A stretch of DNA of 64,000 nt, from the NCBI RefSeq assembly GCF_001581005.1, contig NZ_LHZV01000066.1:140029-204028 (forward strand), written 5' to 3'. How positions within the stretch are numbered: the first letter of the stretch is position 1; every line of letters begins with the position of its first letter. Below the pieces are notes generated by a model that saw nothing but the letters and a program-made list of their open reading frames with translations, searched no databases and had not been told where the DNA came from. This document shows, piece after piece, positions 36,878-45,120 of the stretch. The position numbers were made by a program, and so were the translations under genes. The stretch comes from Acetobacter orleanensis. GTDB lineage: Bacteria > Pseudomonadota > Alphaproteobacteria > Acetobacterales > Acetobacteraceae.

Positions 36878-37390
36878 TCAGACTGGTCGGGATAAAAAGC
36901 TGGCTTCGGGGTCATACGAGGCCAGCACAGCTTTCTCGGCGTCTGAAATATCTTCCGGGGTAAAACCCTGTCGCAGCCAGAAGGCGCGGGCGGGGCCGGT
37001 GGCCGTCAGGCTGAGGATGGGCAGGTTTGCCGCGCGGGCCGCATGTTCTGCCAGAACAATGGCGTCTTTGGCTCTCCCCTGCCCCCGTACCGTTTCATCC
37101 AGCGCGAGATCATGCAGATACCAGCTTTCCGGGTGGGCTGGCAGGCTGCCAAGTAAGCAGTTGAGGCGTGGTGAGAGTTTACCTGCCCATGGGTGGCTGA
37201 TCAGATAGCCGTGCACCCCGCTGGCATTGGCCAGCACGAAGCAGCCTTCCGGGGCCAGTGCCAGCCGTTCTCCAAAAATAGCATCATCTTCCGGATAATC
37301 GGGGTGGATGCGTGCCGCGAGCATGATGGTGGCGGCAAGATCGTCTGGCCTCATGGAACGCCAGATGGTATCTGCGTGAGAGTTTATCAT
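36878..37390 (-). CDS. GNAT-family N-acetyltransferase
   Basis: 170 aa from ATG 37390. The acetyl-CoA motif is LALDETVRGQGRAKDAIVLAE (V/A-RGQGRA type). An RPDDLAATIMLAARIHPDYPEDD segment opens the domain, and ARAFWLRQGF closes it. Upstream in-frame ATGs (37441, 37453) have no ribosome site and would extend into the divergent regulator's start region. Substrate unknown. It lies between recA (convergent) and the ModE-like gene (divergent). Confidence 0.78.
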   Translation of the reverse strand: MINSHADTIWRSMRPDDLAATIMLAARIHPDYPEDDAIFGERLALAPEGCFVLANASGVHGYLISHPWAGKLSPRLNCLLGSLPAHPESWYLHDLALDETVRGQGRAKDAIVLAEHAARAANLPILSLTATGPARAFWLRQGFTPEDISDAEKAVLASYDPEASFLSRPV

Positions 37391-37482
37391 GAAAACAGTG
37401 CTGACGCCTGATATCGGGTGAGAAAAAGCATGATGTCTCATGGTATCACGCATAAAACGACAACGCGAACGCGGGCTGGCGA

Positions 37483-37842
37483 ATGACAGAGCGGTTGAGA
37501 CTGACCTTGCGGGTGGACGCGGATGGCAAACCTGCCCTCGGGCATGGCAAAATCCGGCTGCTTGAACAACTGGCGGAAACAGGGTCTATTTCCGCGGCGG
37601 GACGTGCCATGGGCATGTCCTACCGTCGGACATGGTTGCTGGTGGACAGTCTGAACCAGATGTTCCGTGAACCTCTGGTGGTGACCCGGCCCGGTGGTGG
37701 TGGCGGCGCGTTTCTGACAGCAGAGGGTGAGGCCGTTGTGCGTTGCTATCGGGATATCGAAAAACAGGCGGCGCAGGCTTCTGCGGTGTATTTAGCGGAA
37801 CTTGAAAAACTCTTAACATCACAAGCCGTGGAATGCCCTTAA
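37483..37842 (+). CDS. ModE-type winged-helix regulator, DNA-binding domain only
   Basis: 119 aa matching the N-terminal winged helix-turn-helix of ModE (LysR-like): GKIRLLEQLAETGSISAAGRAMGMSYRRTW, then RPGGGGGAFLTAEGEAVV. The C-terminal molybdate-binding (MOP) domains of ModE are absent, so it may sense nothing directly or a different signal. No mod transporter genes are near. It is close upstream of opgG and could regulate itself, the divergent GNAT, or a distant molybdenum locus. Confidence 0.82.
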   Translation: MTERLRLTLRVDADGKPALGHGKIRLLEQLAETGSISAAGRAMGMSYRRTWLLVDSLNQMFREPLVVTRPGGGGGAFLTAEGEAVVRCYRDIEKQAAQASAVYLAELEKLLTSQAVECP

Positions 37843-37919
37843 AAAGCCGTATCGCACGGCAAGTTTGTTATTAAAGAAATTTTTAGCCCATCCATCAAAC
37901 GGGCATTCGGGAGTCTGGT

Positions 37920-39464
37920 GTGTCTTCATCTGTACAGCGGCGGGACTTAATTCGGATTGGCGCGGGGGCAACACTCGCAACTCTGGCCGGGGGTGCGGCC
38001 CGTCAGGCCCGGGCGGAAGGGCTTGAAGGAGCAACGGGCACGTTTGATGACATGACGGTGCGGCAGATAGCCCGGCGTCTTGCCAGCGCGCCGTATCACG
38101 GACCAGACCAGACTTTACCCAAAGCGCTGGATAATCTGAATTTTGACCAGTTCCGCAGCATTGCCTACCGGGATGACCGGACCTTGTGGCATGGCGACAA
38201 TCTGGTGTTTGATGTCGCGTTTTTCCCGCGTGGATTCCTCTACCGCCCCCGCATTGAGATTTTTGAAATTCTCGACGGTAAATCGGCTCCTGTTCCCTAT
38301 TCCTCTGATCTGTTCACCTATGGGGACTCAACCCTGAAAGTGGATGACAATCTCGGCTTTGCCGGTCTGCGCCTGCGCACAGCCATCAACACGCCGGGTG
38401 TGATGGAGGAATTCTGCGTTTTTCTGGGGGCGTCCTATTTCCGCGCCGTTGCCAAGGGGCAGAGTTATGGCCTGTCCGCCAGAGGCTTCGCGGATGGCAC
38501 AGGTGACCCGAAAGGTGAGGAATTTGCCCTGTTCCGTGCCTTCTGGCTTGAAAAGCCGCAGCCGGGAGTGAAGGCTGTTGTGGTGCATGCGCTGCTGGAC
38601 AGCCCCTCCGTCGCGGGGGCTTTCCGCTTCACCATCCGTCCGGGGGACACAACGGTGTTTGACGTTCAGTCCACCCTTTACCCGCGCACCAAAATTGACC
38701 AGTCTGGCATCGCACCGCTGACTGGCATGTTCTATTTTGACGCCAACGACCACAACCACGTGGATGACTGGCGTCCGGCCGCGCATGATAGCGAAGCCCT
38801 CCAGATGTGGACCGGTGCCGGGCAGGAACTGTTCCGCCCGCTGCGCAACCCGCTGGATTTACAGTTCTCGGCCTTTACTGATGATTCTCCACGTGGCTTC
38901 GGCCTGATGCAGCGCCGCCGGAATTTCCATGATTTTGAAGATCTGGCCCTGAATTACGAAAAGCGCCCGTCTCTATGGATTGAACCGATAGGAGACTGGG
39001 GGCAGGGCTGGGTTGATCTGGTGGAAATCCCGACGCCGAATGAGGTGAATGATAATATCGTCTCCTTCTGGCGGCCAAAAACCCCACTGGAAGCCGGGAG
39101 GGAATATAGTTTTACCTACCGCATGTACTGGGGGTGGGATGCGCCCTTCCCCACGCCACTGGCCCGTATTGGGGCCACGCGTGTTGGCGCGGTTGTTGAT
39201 GATAAAAATGCCCGCTTCTTTGCCATTGATTTCATGGGTGTGCCGTTTGAACGGCTGCCAAAAGACACAAAATTCCATCTGGAACCGAAATTTTCTGGCG
39301 GTAAGATACGGAATGTGGTTGTGGAGCCAAACCCGAATATCAATGGCTGGCGCACAACCTTTGAATTTGCCCCCGGGGATGAAAAAGTGGTGGAGCTGAG
39401 TGCTGTTCTGGCGACGGACAGCGGCCCGGTCTCGGAAGAATGGGTGTATCGTTGGACGCCGTAA
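37920..39464 (+). CDS. opgG: Glucan biosynthesis protein G, Tat-exported
   Basis: Periplasmic protein for osmoregulated periplasmic glucan synthesis, working with the OpgH synthase. 514 aa. Starts with GTG 37920 behind GGGAG. A twin-arginine signal is seen (QRRDLIRIGAGATLATLAGG, cleavage near ARA-EG). The mature region has the MdoG family motifs YRDDRTLWH, RGFLYRPRIEIFE, SYGLSARGFADGT and NDNIVSFWRP. Its TAA shares a base with the opgH ATG. Tat export is more typical of OpgD paralogues, so OpgD is the alternative name. Confidence 0.88.
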   Translation: MSSSVQRRDLIRIGAGATLATLAGGAARQARAEGLEGATGTFDDMTVRQIARRLASAPYHGPDQTLPKALDNLNFDQFRSIAYRDDRTLWHGDNLVFDVAFFPRGFLYRPRIEIFEILDGKSAPVPYSSDLFTYGDSTLKVDDNLGFAGLRLRTAINTPGVMEEFCVFLGASYFRAVAKGQSYGLSARGFADGTGDPKGEEFALFRAFWLEKPQPGVKAVVVHALLDSPSVAGAFRFTIRPGDTTVFDVQSTLYPRTKIDQSGIAPLTGMFYFDANDHNHVDDWRPAAHDSEALQMWTGAGQELFRPLRNPLDLQFSAFTDDSPRGFGLMQRRRNFHDFEDLALNYEKRPSLWIEPIGDWGQGWVDLVEIPTPNEVNDNIVSFWRPKTPLEAGREYSFTYRMYWGWDAPFPTPLARIGATRVGAVVDDKNARFFAIDFMGVPFERLPKDTKFHLEPKFSGGKIRNVVVEPNPNINGWRTTFEFAPGDEKVVELSAVLATDSGPVSEEWVYRWTP

Positions 39465-41605
39465 TGACGCAGCCTGAACTCCGGACGCACCCGTTTCAGG
39501 CGCTTCCGCCAGAAGCACCGCTGGCCATGCCGGTGCAGGATCTGCATGCCGCGCCGGATATGGAAGGACGGGGCAGAACGCCCTCAACCTCCCCGGCGAC
39601 CATTGCCCTGCGGCGGTTTCTCGTGATTGGGTCCGCGCTGGCCCTGACAGCCTTTGGCGCGTGGCGCACCCATAAAGTGCTGGATGCCAACGGTGTTTCC
39701 ACCCTCGGCGTCATCATGCTGGTGCTGTTTGTCGCCCTGTTTTTGTGGATTGCGCTGGCGTTTACCTCCTCACTGGCCGGTTTCTTTTCTCTTATTACGC
39801 GGGGGGGATTGGGGCTAGGTATTACCCGCTCCGGCCCGCTCCCTACCCTTCATTCCCGCACAGCCCTGCTGCTGCCAACCTATAATGAGCCCCCGCATCG
39901 CGTGATGGCTGGACTGAAAGCCATTTACACCAGCCTGTGTGAAACCGGGCAGGTCGATGCGTTTGATGTGTTTATTCTCTCCGACACAACCAACCCTGAT
40001 GTGTGGGTGGAAGAGGAAGCGGCCTTTCTGGCGCTACGGGCGCAGACGGGTGGGGAAAACCGGATTTTCTATCGCCGTCGCCATAATAATGTGGAACGCA
40101 AGGCCGGGAATGTCGGAGAATGGGTGCGTCGCTTTGGCGCGGCCTATGACCAGATGGTGACGCTGGACGCGGACTCCGTCATGTCTGGCGAGACTCTGGT
40201 GCGCATGGCTGGAGCCATGGAGCGCAACCCCGGTGTGGGGCTGATCCAGACCCTGCCGGTTATTGTCGGTGGAACCACACTATTTGCCCGACTCCAGCAA
40301 TTTGCAGGCCGTGTCTATGGGCCGGTGATTGCGCATGGTATTGCTTGGTGGCATGGCTCGGAAGGCAATTACTGGGGCCATAATGCCATTATCCGCACAA
40401 AGGCCTTTGCCGGGCAGGCGGGCCTGCCGCATGTGCCGGGGCGTAAGCCGTTTGGCGGCCATATTCTGAGCCATGACTTTGTGGAAGCGGCTCTTATGCG
40501 CCGGGGTGGCTGGGCGATCCACATGGTGCCGGGGCTGGATGGGTCTTATGAAGAAAGTCCGCCCTCACTGACGGATGTTGCTATTCGTGACCGCCGGTGG
40601 TGTCAGGGAAACTTGCAGCATGTGAAAGTGCTGCCCACTAAAAAACTGCACTGGATCAGCCGGATGCATATGGTGGTGGGGATTGGTGCGTATGTCACCT
40701 CCCCGCTCTGGCTGGTGTTCCTGCTGACCGGGATTTTGATCTCCCTTCAGGCACATTTTGAGCGCCCGGAATATTTTGGCGATACCAAAATCCTCTACCC
40801 ACACTGGCCGCATGTGGACCCGGTGCAGGCGAAGTATGTGTTTATCGGCACCATGGCGATTCTGCTGGCCCCCAAGATGCTGGCCTATATTGCCCTGGTA
40901 GCTGATCGTGCGACTTGCCGGGGGTGTGGTGGGCTGATCCGTGCCGCGGCTTCCGTGCTGGTGGAAACGCTGATTGGTGGTCTGATTGCGCCGATTGCCA
41001 TGCTGATTCAGACATCGGGTGTGATTTCCATTCTCTCTGGACATGATTCCGGCTGGAACACCCAGAAGCGCGATGATGGTGGCGTTCCGTTGATGGTTGT
41101 TGTGCGCCAATACGCCAAATTTACCATTTTCGGTTTGTTGCTGGGCATTGGTGCGTGGGTCGTTTCCCCGTCCCTGTTCTTCTGGATGACGCCTGTGTTG
41201 CTGGGATTGGTCTTTTCCATACCGCTTGTTGTCATGACGAGCAGCCGCGATGTGGGGCAGAGTTTTAAAAAAGCCGGTCTGCTTCTGGTACCGGAAGAAA
41301 CGCATCCGCCAGACGTTCTGGTAAAAACCGAGCGGGCTGTTGAGGAAGATCACGGTCCGTCCCTGCCCTCTGATGCCCTGCGCGCGCTGCGGGCGGATGC
41401 CGGGTTGTTGCACGCTCATGCTGCTATGCTGCCGCCTGCCCGTAAGCCGGGCGATCCGATCAACCCGGATCAACTGGTCGGGTTGCTGAAAGTATCTGAA
41501 GCACCGAATCTGTCAGAGCTTGAAGCAAGGCTGACAGTGAAGGAAAAAGCCGCTGTTCTGGGTTGTGCGGAAGGTATTGCCGCCATCAACCGCCTGCCTG
41601 CCTAA
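39464..41605 (+). CDS. opgH: Glucans biosynthesis glucosyltransferase H
   Basis: Inner-membrane GT2 glucosyltransferase that polymerises UDP-glucose into beta-1,2-linked glucans. 713 aa from ATG 39464, in a TAATG overlap with opgG. Two N-terminal membrane helices are followed by the GT domain with TYNEPPHR, DADSV and the acceptor motif RRWCQGN. Several C-terminal helices follow. The pairing with opgG is the standard operon. A strong terminator follows. Confidence 0.92.
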   Translation: MTQPELRTHPFQALPPEAPLAMPVQDLHAAPDMEGRGRTPSTSPATIALRRFLVIGSALALTAFGAWRTHKVLDANGVSTLGVIMLVLFVALFLWIALAFTSSLAGFFSLITRGGLGLGITRSGPLPTLHSRTALLLPTYNEPPHRVMAGLKAIYTSLCETGQVDAFDVFILSDTTNPDVWVEEEAAFLALRAQTGGENRIFYRRRHNNVERKAGNVGEWVRRFGAAYDQMVTLDADSVMSGETLVRMAGAMERNPGVGLIQTLPVIVGGTTLFARLQQFAGRVYGPVIAHGIAWWHGSEGNYWGHNAIIRTKAFAGQAGLPHVPGRKPFGGHILSHDFVEAALMRRGGWAIHMVPGLDGSYEESPPSLTDVAIRDRRWCQGNLQHVKVLPTKKLHWISRMHMVVGIGAYVTSPLWLVFLLTGILISLQAHFERPEYFGDTKILYPHWPHVDPVQAKYVFIGTMAILLAPKMLAYIALVADRATCRGCGGLIRAAASVLVETLIGGLIAPIAMLIQTSGVISILSGHDSGWNTQKRDDGGVPLMVVVRQYAKFTIFGLLLGIGAWVVSPSLFFWMTPVLLGLVFSIPLVVMTSSRDVGQSFKKAGLLLVPEETHPPDVLVKTERAVEEDHGPSLPSDALRALRADAGLLHAHAAMLPPARKPGDPINPDQLVGLLKVSEAPNLSELEARLTVKEKAAVLGCAEGIAAINRLPA

Positions 41606-41636
41606 CAGGTTTTTAAAAATCCCGAACTGGGTTTGA

Positions 41637-41680
41637 GAAAAAGGAAGAGGATCGGAACCCGTGATCTTCTTCCTTTTTTT
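41637..41680 (+). terminator. Rho-independent terminator of opgGH
   Basis: 13-bp stem AAGGAAGAGGATC / GATCTTCTTCCTT (one G-T pair) with a 9-nt loop and a run of T at 41674-41680. Confidence 0.9.
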
Positions 41681-41753
41681 ATGTCGAGAGCCTCAGCGCA
41701 TATCTGAAAAATCTGTCCAGAAAACATACAAAAATCAGAAAGAAGTTTTTGGT

Positions 41754-41775
41754 GAAGCTTTTTTCAAAAAGCTTC
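41754..41775. repeat. AT-rich palindrome, possible dispersed Acetobacteraceae intergenic repeat
   Basis: GAAGCTTTTT-TC-AAAAAGCTTC is a perfect 10-bp inverted repeat with a 2-nt centre. It is embedded in GTTTTTGGT...AGAAGACGCC, and this reminds me of a sequence I have seen at many gene ends in acetic acid bacteria (memory, not checked). It may also act as a terminator for nagA on the minus strand. Confidence 0.5.
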
Positions 41776-41843
41776 AGAAGACGCCCCCTGTTTGAAAAAA
41801 AAGGCGACACCCAAAAATTTTTTCTAATTTTTACTCTTTCTGT

Positions 41844-42947
41844 TCAAACAATACGCGCACCGCCAACCCAGACTTCCTGAACCATGAAGGCGGAATCCAG
41901 CACGACGAAATCCGCGCGTTTGCCCACGTCCAGTGTGCCGCGGTCTGCAAGACCGAGATACCGGGCCGGATTGGTGCTGAGCAGAGCGGCGGCTTCCAGA
42001 AGCGGCGTGCCAGCCTGAAGAGCGTTGCGCAAGGCCTGATCCAGCGTCAGCACGCTGCCAGCTAGAGTCCCATCCGGTAGGCGGGCTGCGCCGTCTTTAA
42101 CCATCACGTCCTGCCCGCCCAACTGGCTTGGGCCTTCCGGTAGGCCGGTGGCGCGCATAGCGTCGGTTACAAAAACCAGCCTACCGCCCATGACCCGATG
42201 TGCGAGCCGGAAGGTTGCAGGGTGGACATGGTGTGTATCGAAAATCATTTCCGCGTAGGCATCGCTGCACATCAGGGCCGTAACGGGTCCGGGCTTGCGG
42301 CTGGTAATGGGGGCCATGGCGTTAAACAGATGCGTGCCCCCGGCTACGCCGCCAACAGCGCAAATCTGGCAGATTGCCGCGTTGGTTTCTTCATACTCCG
42401 CCACGGTGTGGCCGAGGCTGATGCGCACGCCCGCTTCTGCAAACTGCTTGATGGCTGTCTGCGCGTGTGGCAGTTCCGGGGCGAGCGTTACAACCTTTAC
42501 ACAGCCTGTCCCCACCGCTTCGGCCACGCGGTCTGCTGTGGGGGGAATGGCATAAGGCGGCTGCGCGCCCAGCTTATGCGGGCTGACAAACGGGCCTTCC
42601 AGATGCGCGCCATGCACAACCGGACCCCCGGGGATTTGTGTGCTGACCACTTCCGCTACGGCGTACAGCGCATCCATGACATCTGCCCAAGGTCGCGTGA
42701 TGGTGGTGGGCAGAATGGTGGTGGTGCCATGCTGGGCGTGGAAGCGAGAGAGCGTGTGAATGGCCTGCACGCCATCCATTGTATCGGCCCCGTTGCCGCC
42801 GTGCACATGGCCGTCAATAAAGCCCGGCAGAATATACCGGTCTGGCACCGTATTATGGGCCGCAACAGCATGGATCTGGTCAGAGAAAGACAGGCGACCG
42901 GGCATAACCCGGTCCGCAAGAACAAGATGTCCGTCAAGATCTGGCAT
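41844..42947 (-). CDS. nagA: N-acetylglucosamine-6-phosphate deacetylase
   Basis: Removes the acetyl group from GlcNAc-6-phosphate in amino sugar and peptidoglycan recycling. 367 aa, amidohydrolase fold. Metal-site and substrate motifs: PGFIDGHVHGGNGADTMDG, AHLEGPFVS, ISLGHTVAEYEET, GGTHLFNAM and FVTDAM. Same direction as the kinase-like gene 298 nt upstream. The two probably act in sequence, kinase then deacetylase. nagB is not in the window. Confidence 0.94.
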   Translation of the reverse strand: MPDLDGHLVLADRVMPGRLSFSDQIHAVAAHNTVPDRYILPGFIDGHVHGGNGADTMDGVQAIHTLSRFHAQHGTTTILPTTITRPWADVMDALYAVAEVVSTQIPGGPVVHGAHLEGPFVSPHKLGAQPPYAIPPTADRVAEAVGTGCVKVVTLAPELPHAQTAIKQFAEAGVRISLGHTVAEYEETNAAICQICAVGGVAGGTHLFNAMAPITSRKPGPVTALMCSDAYAEMIFDTHHVHPATFRLAHRVMGGRLVFVTDAMRATGLPEGPSQLGGQDVMVKDGAARLPDGTLAGSVLTLDQALRNALQAGTPLLEAAALLSTNPARYLGLADRGTLDVGKRADFVVLDSAFMVQEVWVGGARIV

Positions 42948-43245
42948 GGCTAAGGCTCCTGTTTATAAAAACTTTTTACGGGGTCGAGAGTGAAAGTGTT
43001 TCGGTAGAAATTAGGTGTGTCTTGGTGAAGAAAAATAGAGAGAAATAAAAATAAAAAATCCTGTTGGAAGAAAGATTTTTATTTGAATGGCTTGGTGATG
43101 TGGGAATCGAAACATTTCCAGTGATGATTTTAAATGAACTGTTCTGAGTTTTTAAGAGGTGTTTCCTTCTGGAGGGAGTTTTTTGAAAAAAACACGGTGT
43201 TTAGATATTGAAGTTATCACTAAGAAAAAGAGTTTTTTAAAATAG

Positions 43246-44220
43246 CTAACAGTCCAGTCCGCGCGCGAGGCGGTCAATCCATGCGGTATCAATCGACCAT
43301 CCAGCCAATCTGGCGGCCTGCACAATACCGCCACCAATGGGCGGCAGACGCGGGGGCTGGGGTATTCCGCATAAATCTGTAAGAGTGGCCCGGAGCAAAG
43401 CACTTTTGAAGACGCTGCCCGCGTAACTCCACGGCAGGTTCTGCTCAGGGAAGCGTGCCCGCGCGGTCTGGACAAGTGTGGCGAGATGGTGCGCTGCCTG
43501 TGTGATAAGCGCATGTGAGACCGCACAACCGGCCTCCGCCATCTCATCAATCAGGCGCGCGCACTGGGCGACAGCAGGGCGTGGGCGTTCCTGCTGATTA
43601 TACCATCCGAGCAGGGCATCGAGTGCTTGCGGGTTTTCGTCGGGCCAGCCCATCGCGGCGCAAATCTGTTGTGCGAAGGGGTTTGCCTCTGGGGCACGAC
43701 CGTCCATAGCCTGACAGACCCGTTGCAGGGCTTTCCGGCCAATCCAGTAGGCGCTGCCTTCATCACCAAAAACTGGCCCCCAACCGCCGACGCGGGCCGT
43801 CTGGCCAGCCCCGTCTGACGCCCACGCCATGGAGCCTGTGCCGGAGAGCAGGAGAACACCGGCCTCGCCTGCAAAGGCACCTATGCAGGCCATATCAACA
43901 TCATTGGTCAGGCTGATGGGCGTGTCCGGGCATAGCTGATGCACATGGGCGCGGAGCAGGTGGCCTGTCTCCCGGTTTTCCCCATATCCGGCAATGCCAA
44001 ACGCTGCGGCCTCAAGGCCGGGGGTGAGAGGGGTTACAAGGTGGGTAAGGATCGTCTGCCAGTCAGGCTGGTCAAACGGGTTGCACCCTTTGGTGGTGTG
44101 CACCGCCTGCACCGTGGCATCCCGCCCAACCCGAACCGCCAGTGTTTTTGTGCCGCCCCCATCAACCGCGAGAATGGCGGCGCTTTGCGAGGCGGGGTCG
44201 GGCGCAAAAATGTCAGACAT
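43246..44220 (-). CDS. BadF/BadG-family kinase, probable N-acetylglucosamine kinase
   Basis: 324-aa ASKHA-fold sugar kinase of the BadF/BadG/BcrA/BcrD ATPase family, to which eukaryotic and bacterial GlcNAc kinases belong. Phosphate-1 loop AVDGGGTKTLAV, NDVDMACIGAF, the adenosine/phosphate-2 motif LLSGTGSMAW, and GGWGPVFGDEGSAYWIG are all characteristic. nagA downstream on the same strand supports GlcNAc (or muramic-type amino sugar) as the substrate. The 298 nt separating them are A+T-rich with only weak hairpins, so they may be separate transcripts. Confidence 0.85.
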   Translation of the reverse strand: MSDIFAPDPASQSAAILAVDGGGTKTLAVRVGRDATVQAVHTTKGCNPFDQPDWQTILTHLVTPLTPGLEAAAFGIAGYGENRETGHLLRAHVHQLCPDTPISLTNDVDMACIGAFAGEAGVLLLSGTGSMAWASDGAGQTARVGGWGPVFGDEGSAYWIGRKALQRVCQAMDGRAPEANPFAQQICAAMGWPDENPQALDALLGWYNQQERPRPAVAQCARLIDEMAEAGCAVSHALITQAAHHLATLVQTARARFPEQNLPWSYAGSVFKSALLRATLTDLCGIPQPPRLPPIGGGIVQAARLAGWSIDTAWIDRLARGLDC

Positions 44221-44383
44221 GGTGCTGTGTTCTGGTCAAAAAAGCACTCTTTGCAAAACGGTACTGTGCGACAGAGCCCTGAGATTATATCGTTTTCAAA
44301 ACGTGCGCTATGGGAAACTCAGACGGGTGGAGGACGGTCAGACTGTCGGTTTGTCGGCAGAGTGACTGGATAAACAGGGCCGC

Positions 44384-44824
44384 TCAGTCCGCAGCAGAGG
44401 ACGATGCGGGACCATCCGGCACACTGCCCAGACGTTCACAGGCCTGTGCTAGTGCCTTTGCCGGGTTAGGGCTTTCGCAAAGCTGCCGCACGTCGGGCGA
44501 GCAGAGTTCAATGGAATTTTCAAAATCAGATTCCAGCACGTCCTGCGCGATTGCCAAATCCTGATCTTCCGTGCGGGTCTGTTCTTCCTGCAACTGGGCC
44601 TGTGTTTTGTGCAGTTCCTTCAGGGAGTCGATGCAGGCGGGGCTGGCGGCTTCCGGCTTGAACTGGAGGATGGCCAGTTCCTTCTGGAGTTGGGCATTGG
44701 GCACGGTGCTCCGTACGGAGGAGGAATTATCGCCCTCCTCAGCGTGCGCGTAAAAAGGGGCTGCGGTCAGGGCGGAAGCCAGCAGGACCATGGCGGCATG
44801 GGGGAACAGGCTGAATTTTGGCAC
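44384..44824 (-). CDS. Exported protein of unknown function
   Basis: 146 aa starting with GTG 44824. Sec signal ends at AHA-EE (residue about 28). The mature part has a helical, Gln/Glu-rich middle (LQEEQTRTEDQDLAIAQDV) and four cysteines (PACID, LCSPDVRQLCES, ACER) that could form two disulfides. No family is recognised. It is transcribed away from the SRP RNA gene. Codon use resembles its neighbours, so it is likely a genuine gene. Confidence 0.65.
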   Translation of the reverse strand: MPKFSLFPHAAMVLLASALTAAPFYAHAEEGDNSSSVRSTVPNAQLQKELAILQFKPEAASPACIDSLKELHKTQAQLQEEQTRTEDQDLAIAQDVLESDFENSIELCSPDVRQLCESPNPAKALAQACERLGSVPDGPASSSAAD

Positions 44825-44966
44825 GCGCAGACTCTCTGAAGGGCAAGGAAGAAGGGTCAGACCTTATACGTCCTACCCTGCCCTTTCCCGCAAGGCAAAG
44901 AGCGAAAAGGGAGGGGTGGCTGGGCAGGGTTGGCAGGAAGGACAATTTGGTGCTATCTCTCCTCCC

Positions 44967-45061
44967 GGAAAGTCGGCAGTGGACGTGCGCCTTGCTAACC
45001 TGGTCAGGTCCGGAAGGAAGCAGCCCTAGTGAGTTTCGACCGGGTCATTGTTCGGCTTTCC
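44967..45061 (+). ncRNA. ffs: Signal recognition particle RNA, small bacterial (4.5S) type
   Basis: Contains the invariant SRP domain IV core GGTCAGGTCCGGAAGGAAGC (from 45002) with the AGCAGCC asymmetric loop. The arms flanking it pair: GGAAAG at 44967-44972 with CTTTCC at 45056-45061, and GGCAGTG with CATTG segments inside. Ends are estimated from this pairing and may be a few nt off. It lies 59 nt upstream of dnaX, a common alphaproteobacterial position. Confidence 0.92.
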
Positions 45062-45120
45062 ACCTTTTCCGCTCAGGGCTTCAGGCCACAGGAGCGTGAG
45101 TTTTTTTCCTCGGAACTGTC

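Noticed and set aside
42948..43245. A+T-rich region between nagA and the kinase gene as a mobile or origin element
   Set aside because: No DnaA-box cluster, inverted ends or open frame is found; only weak hairpins such as AAACA-CCG-TGTTT on the minus strand.
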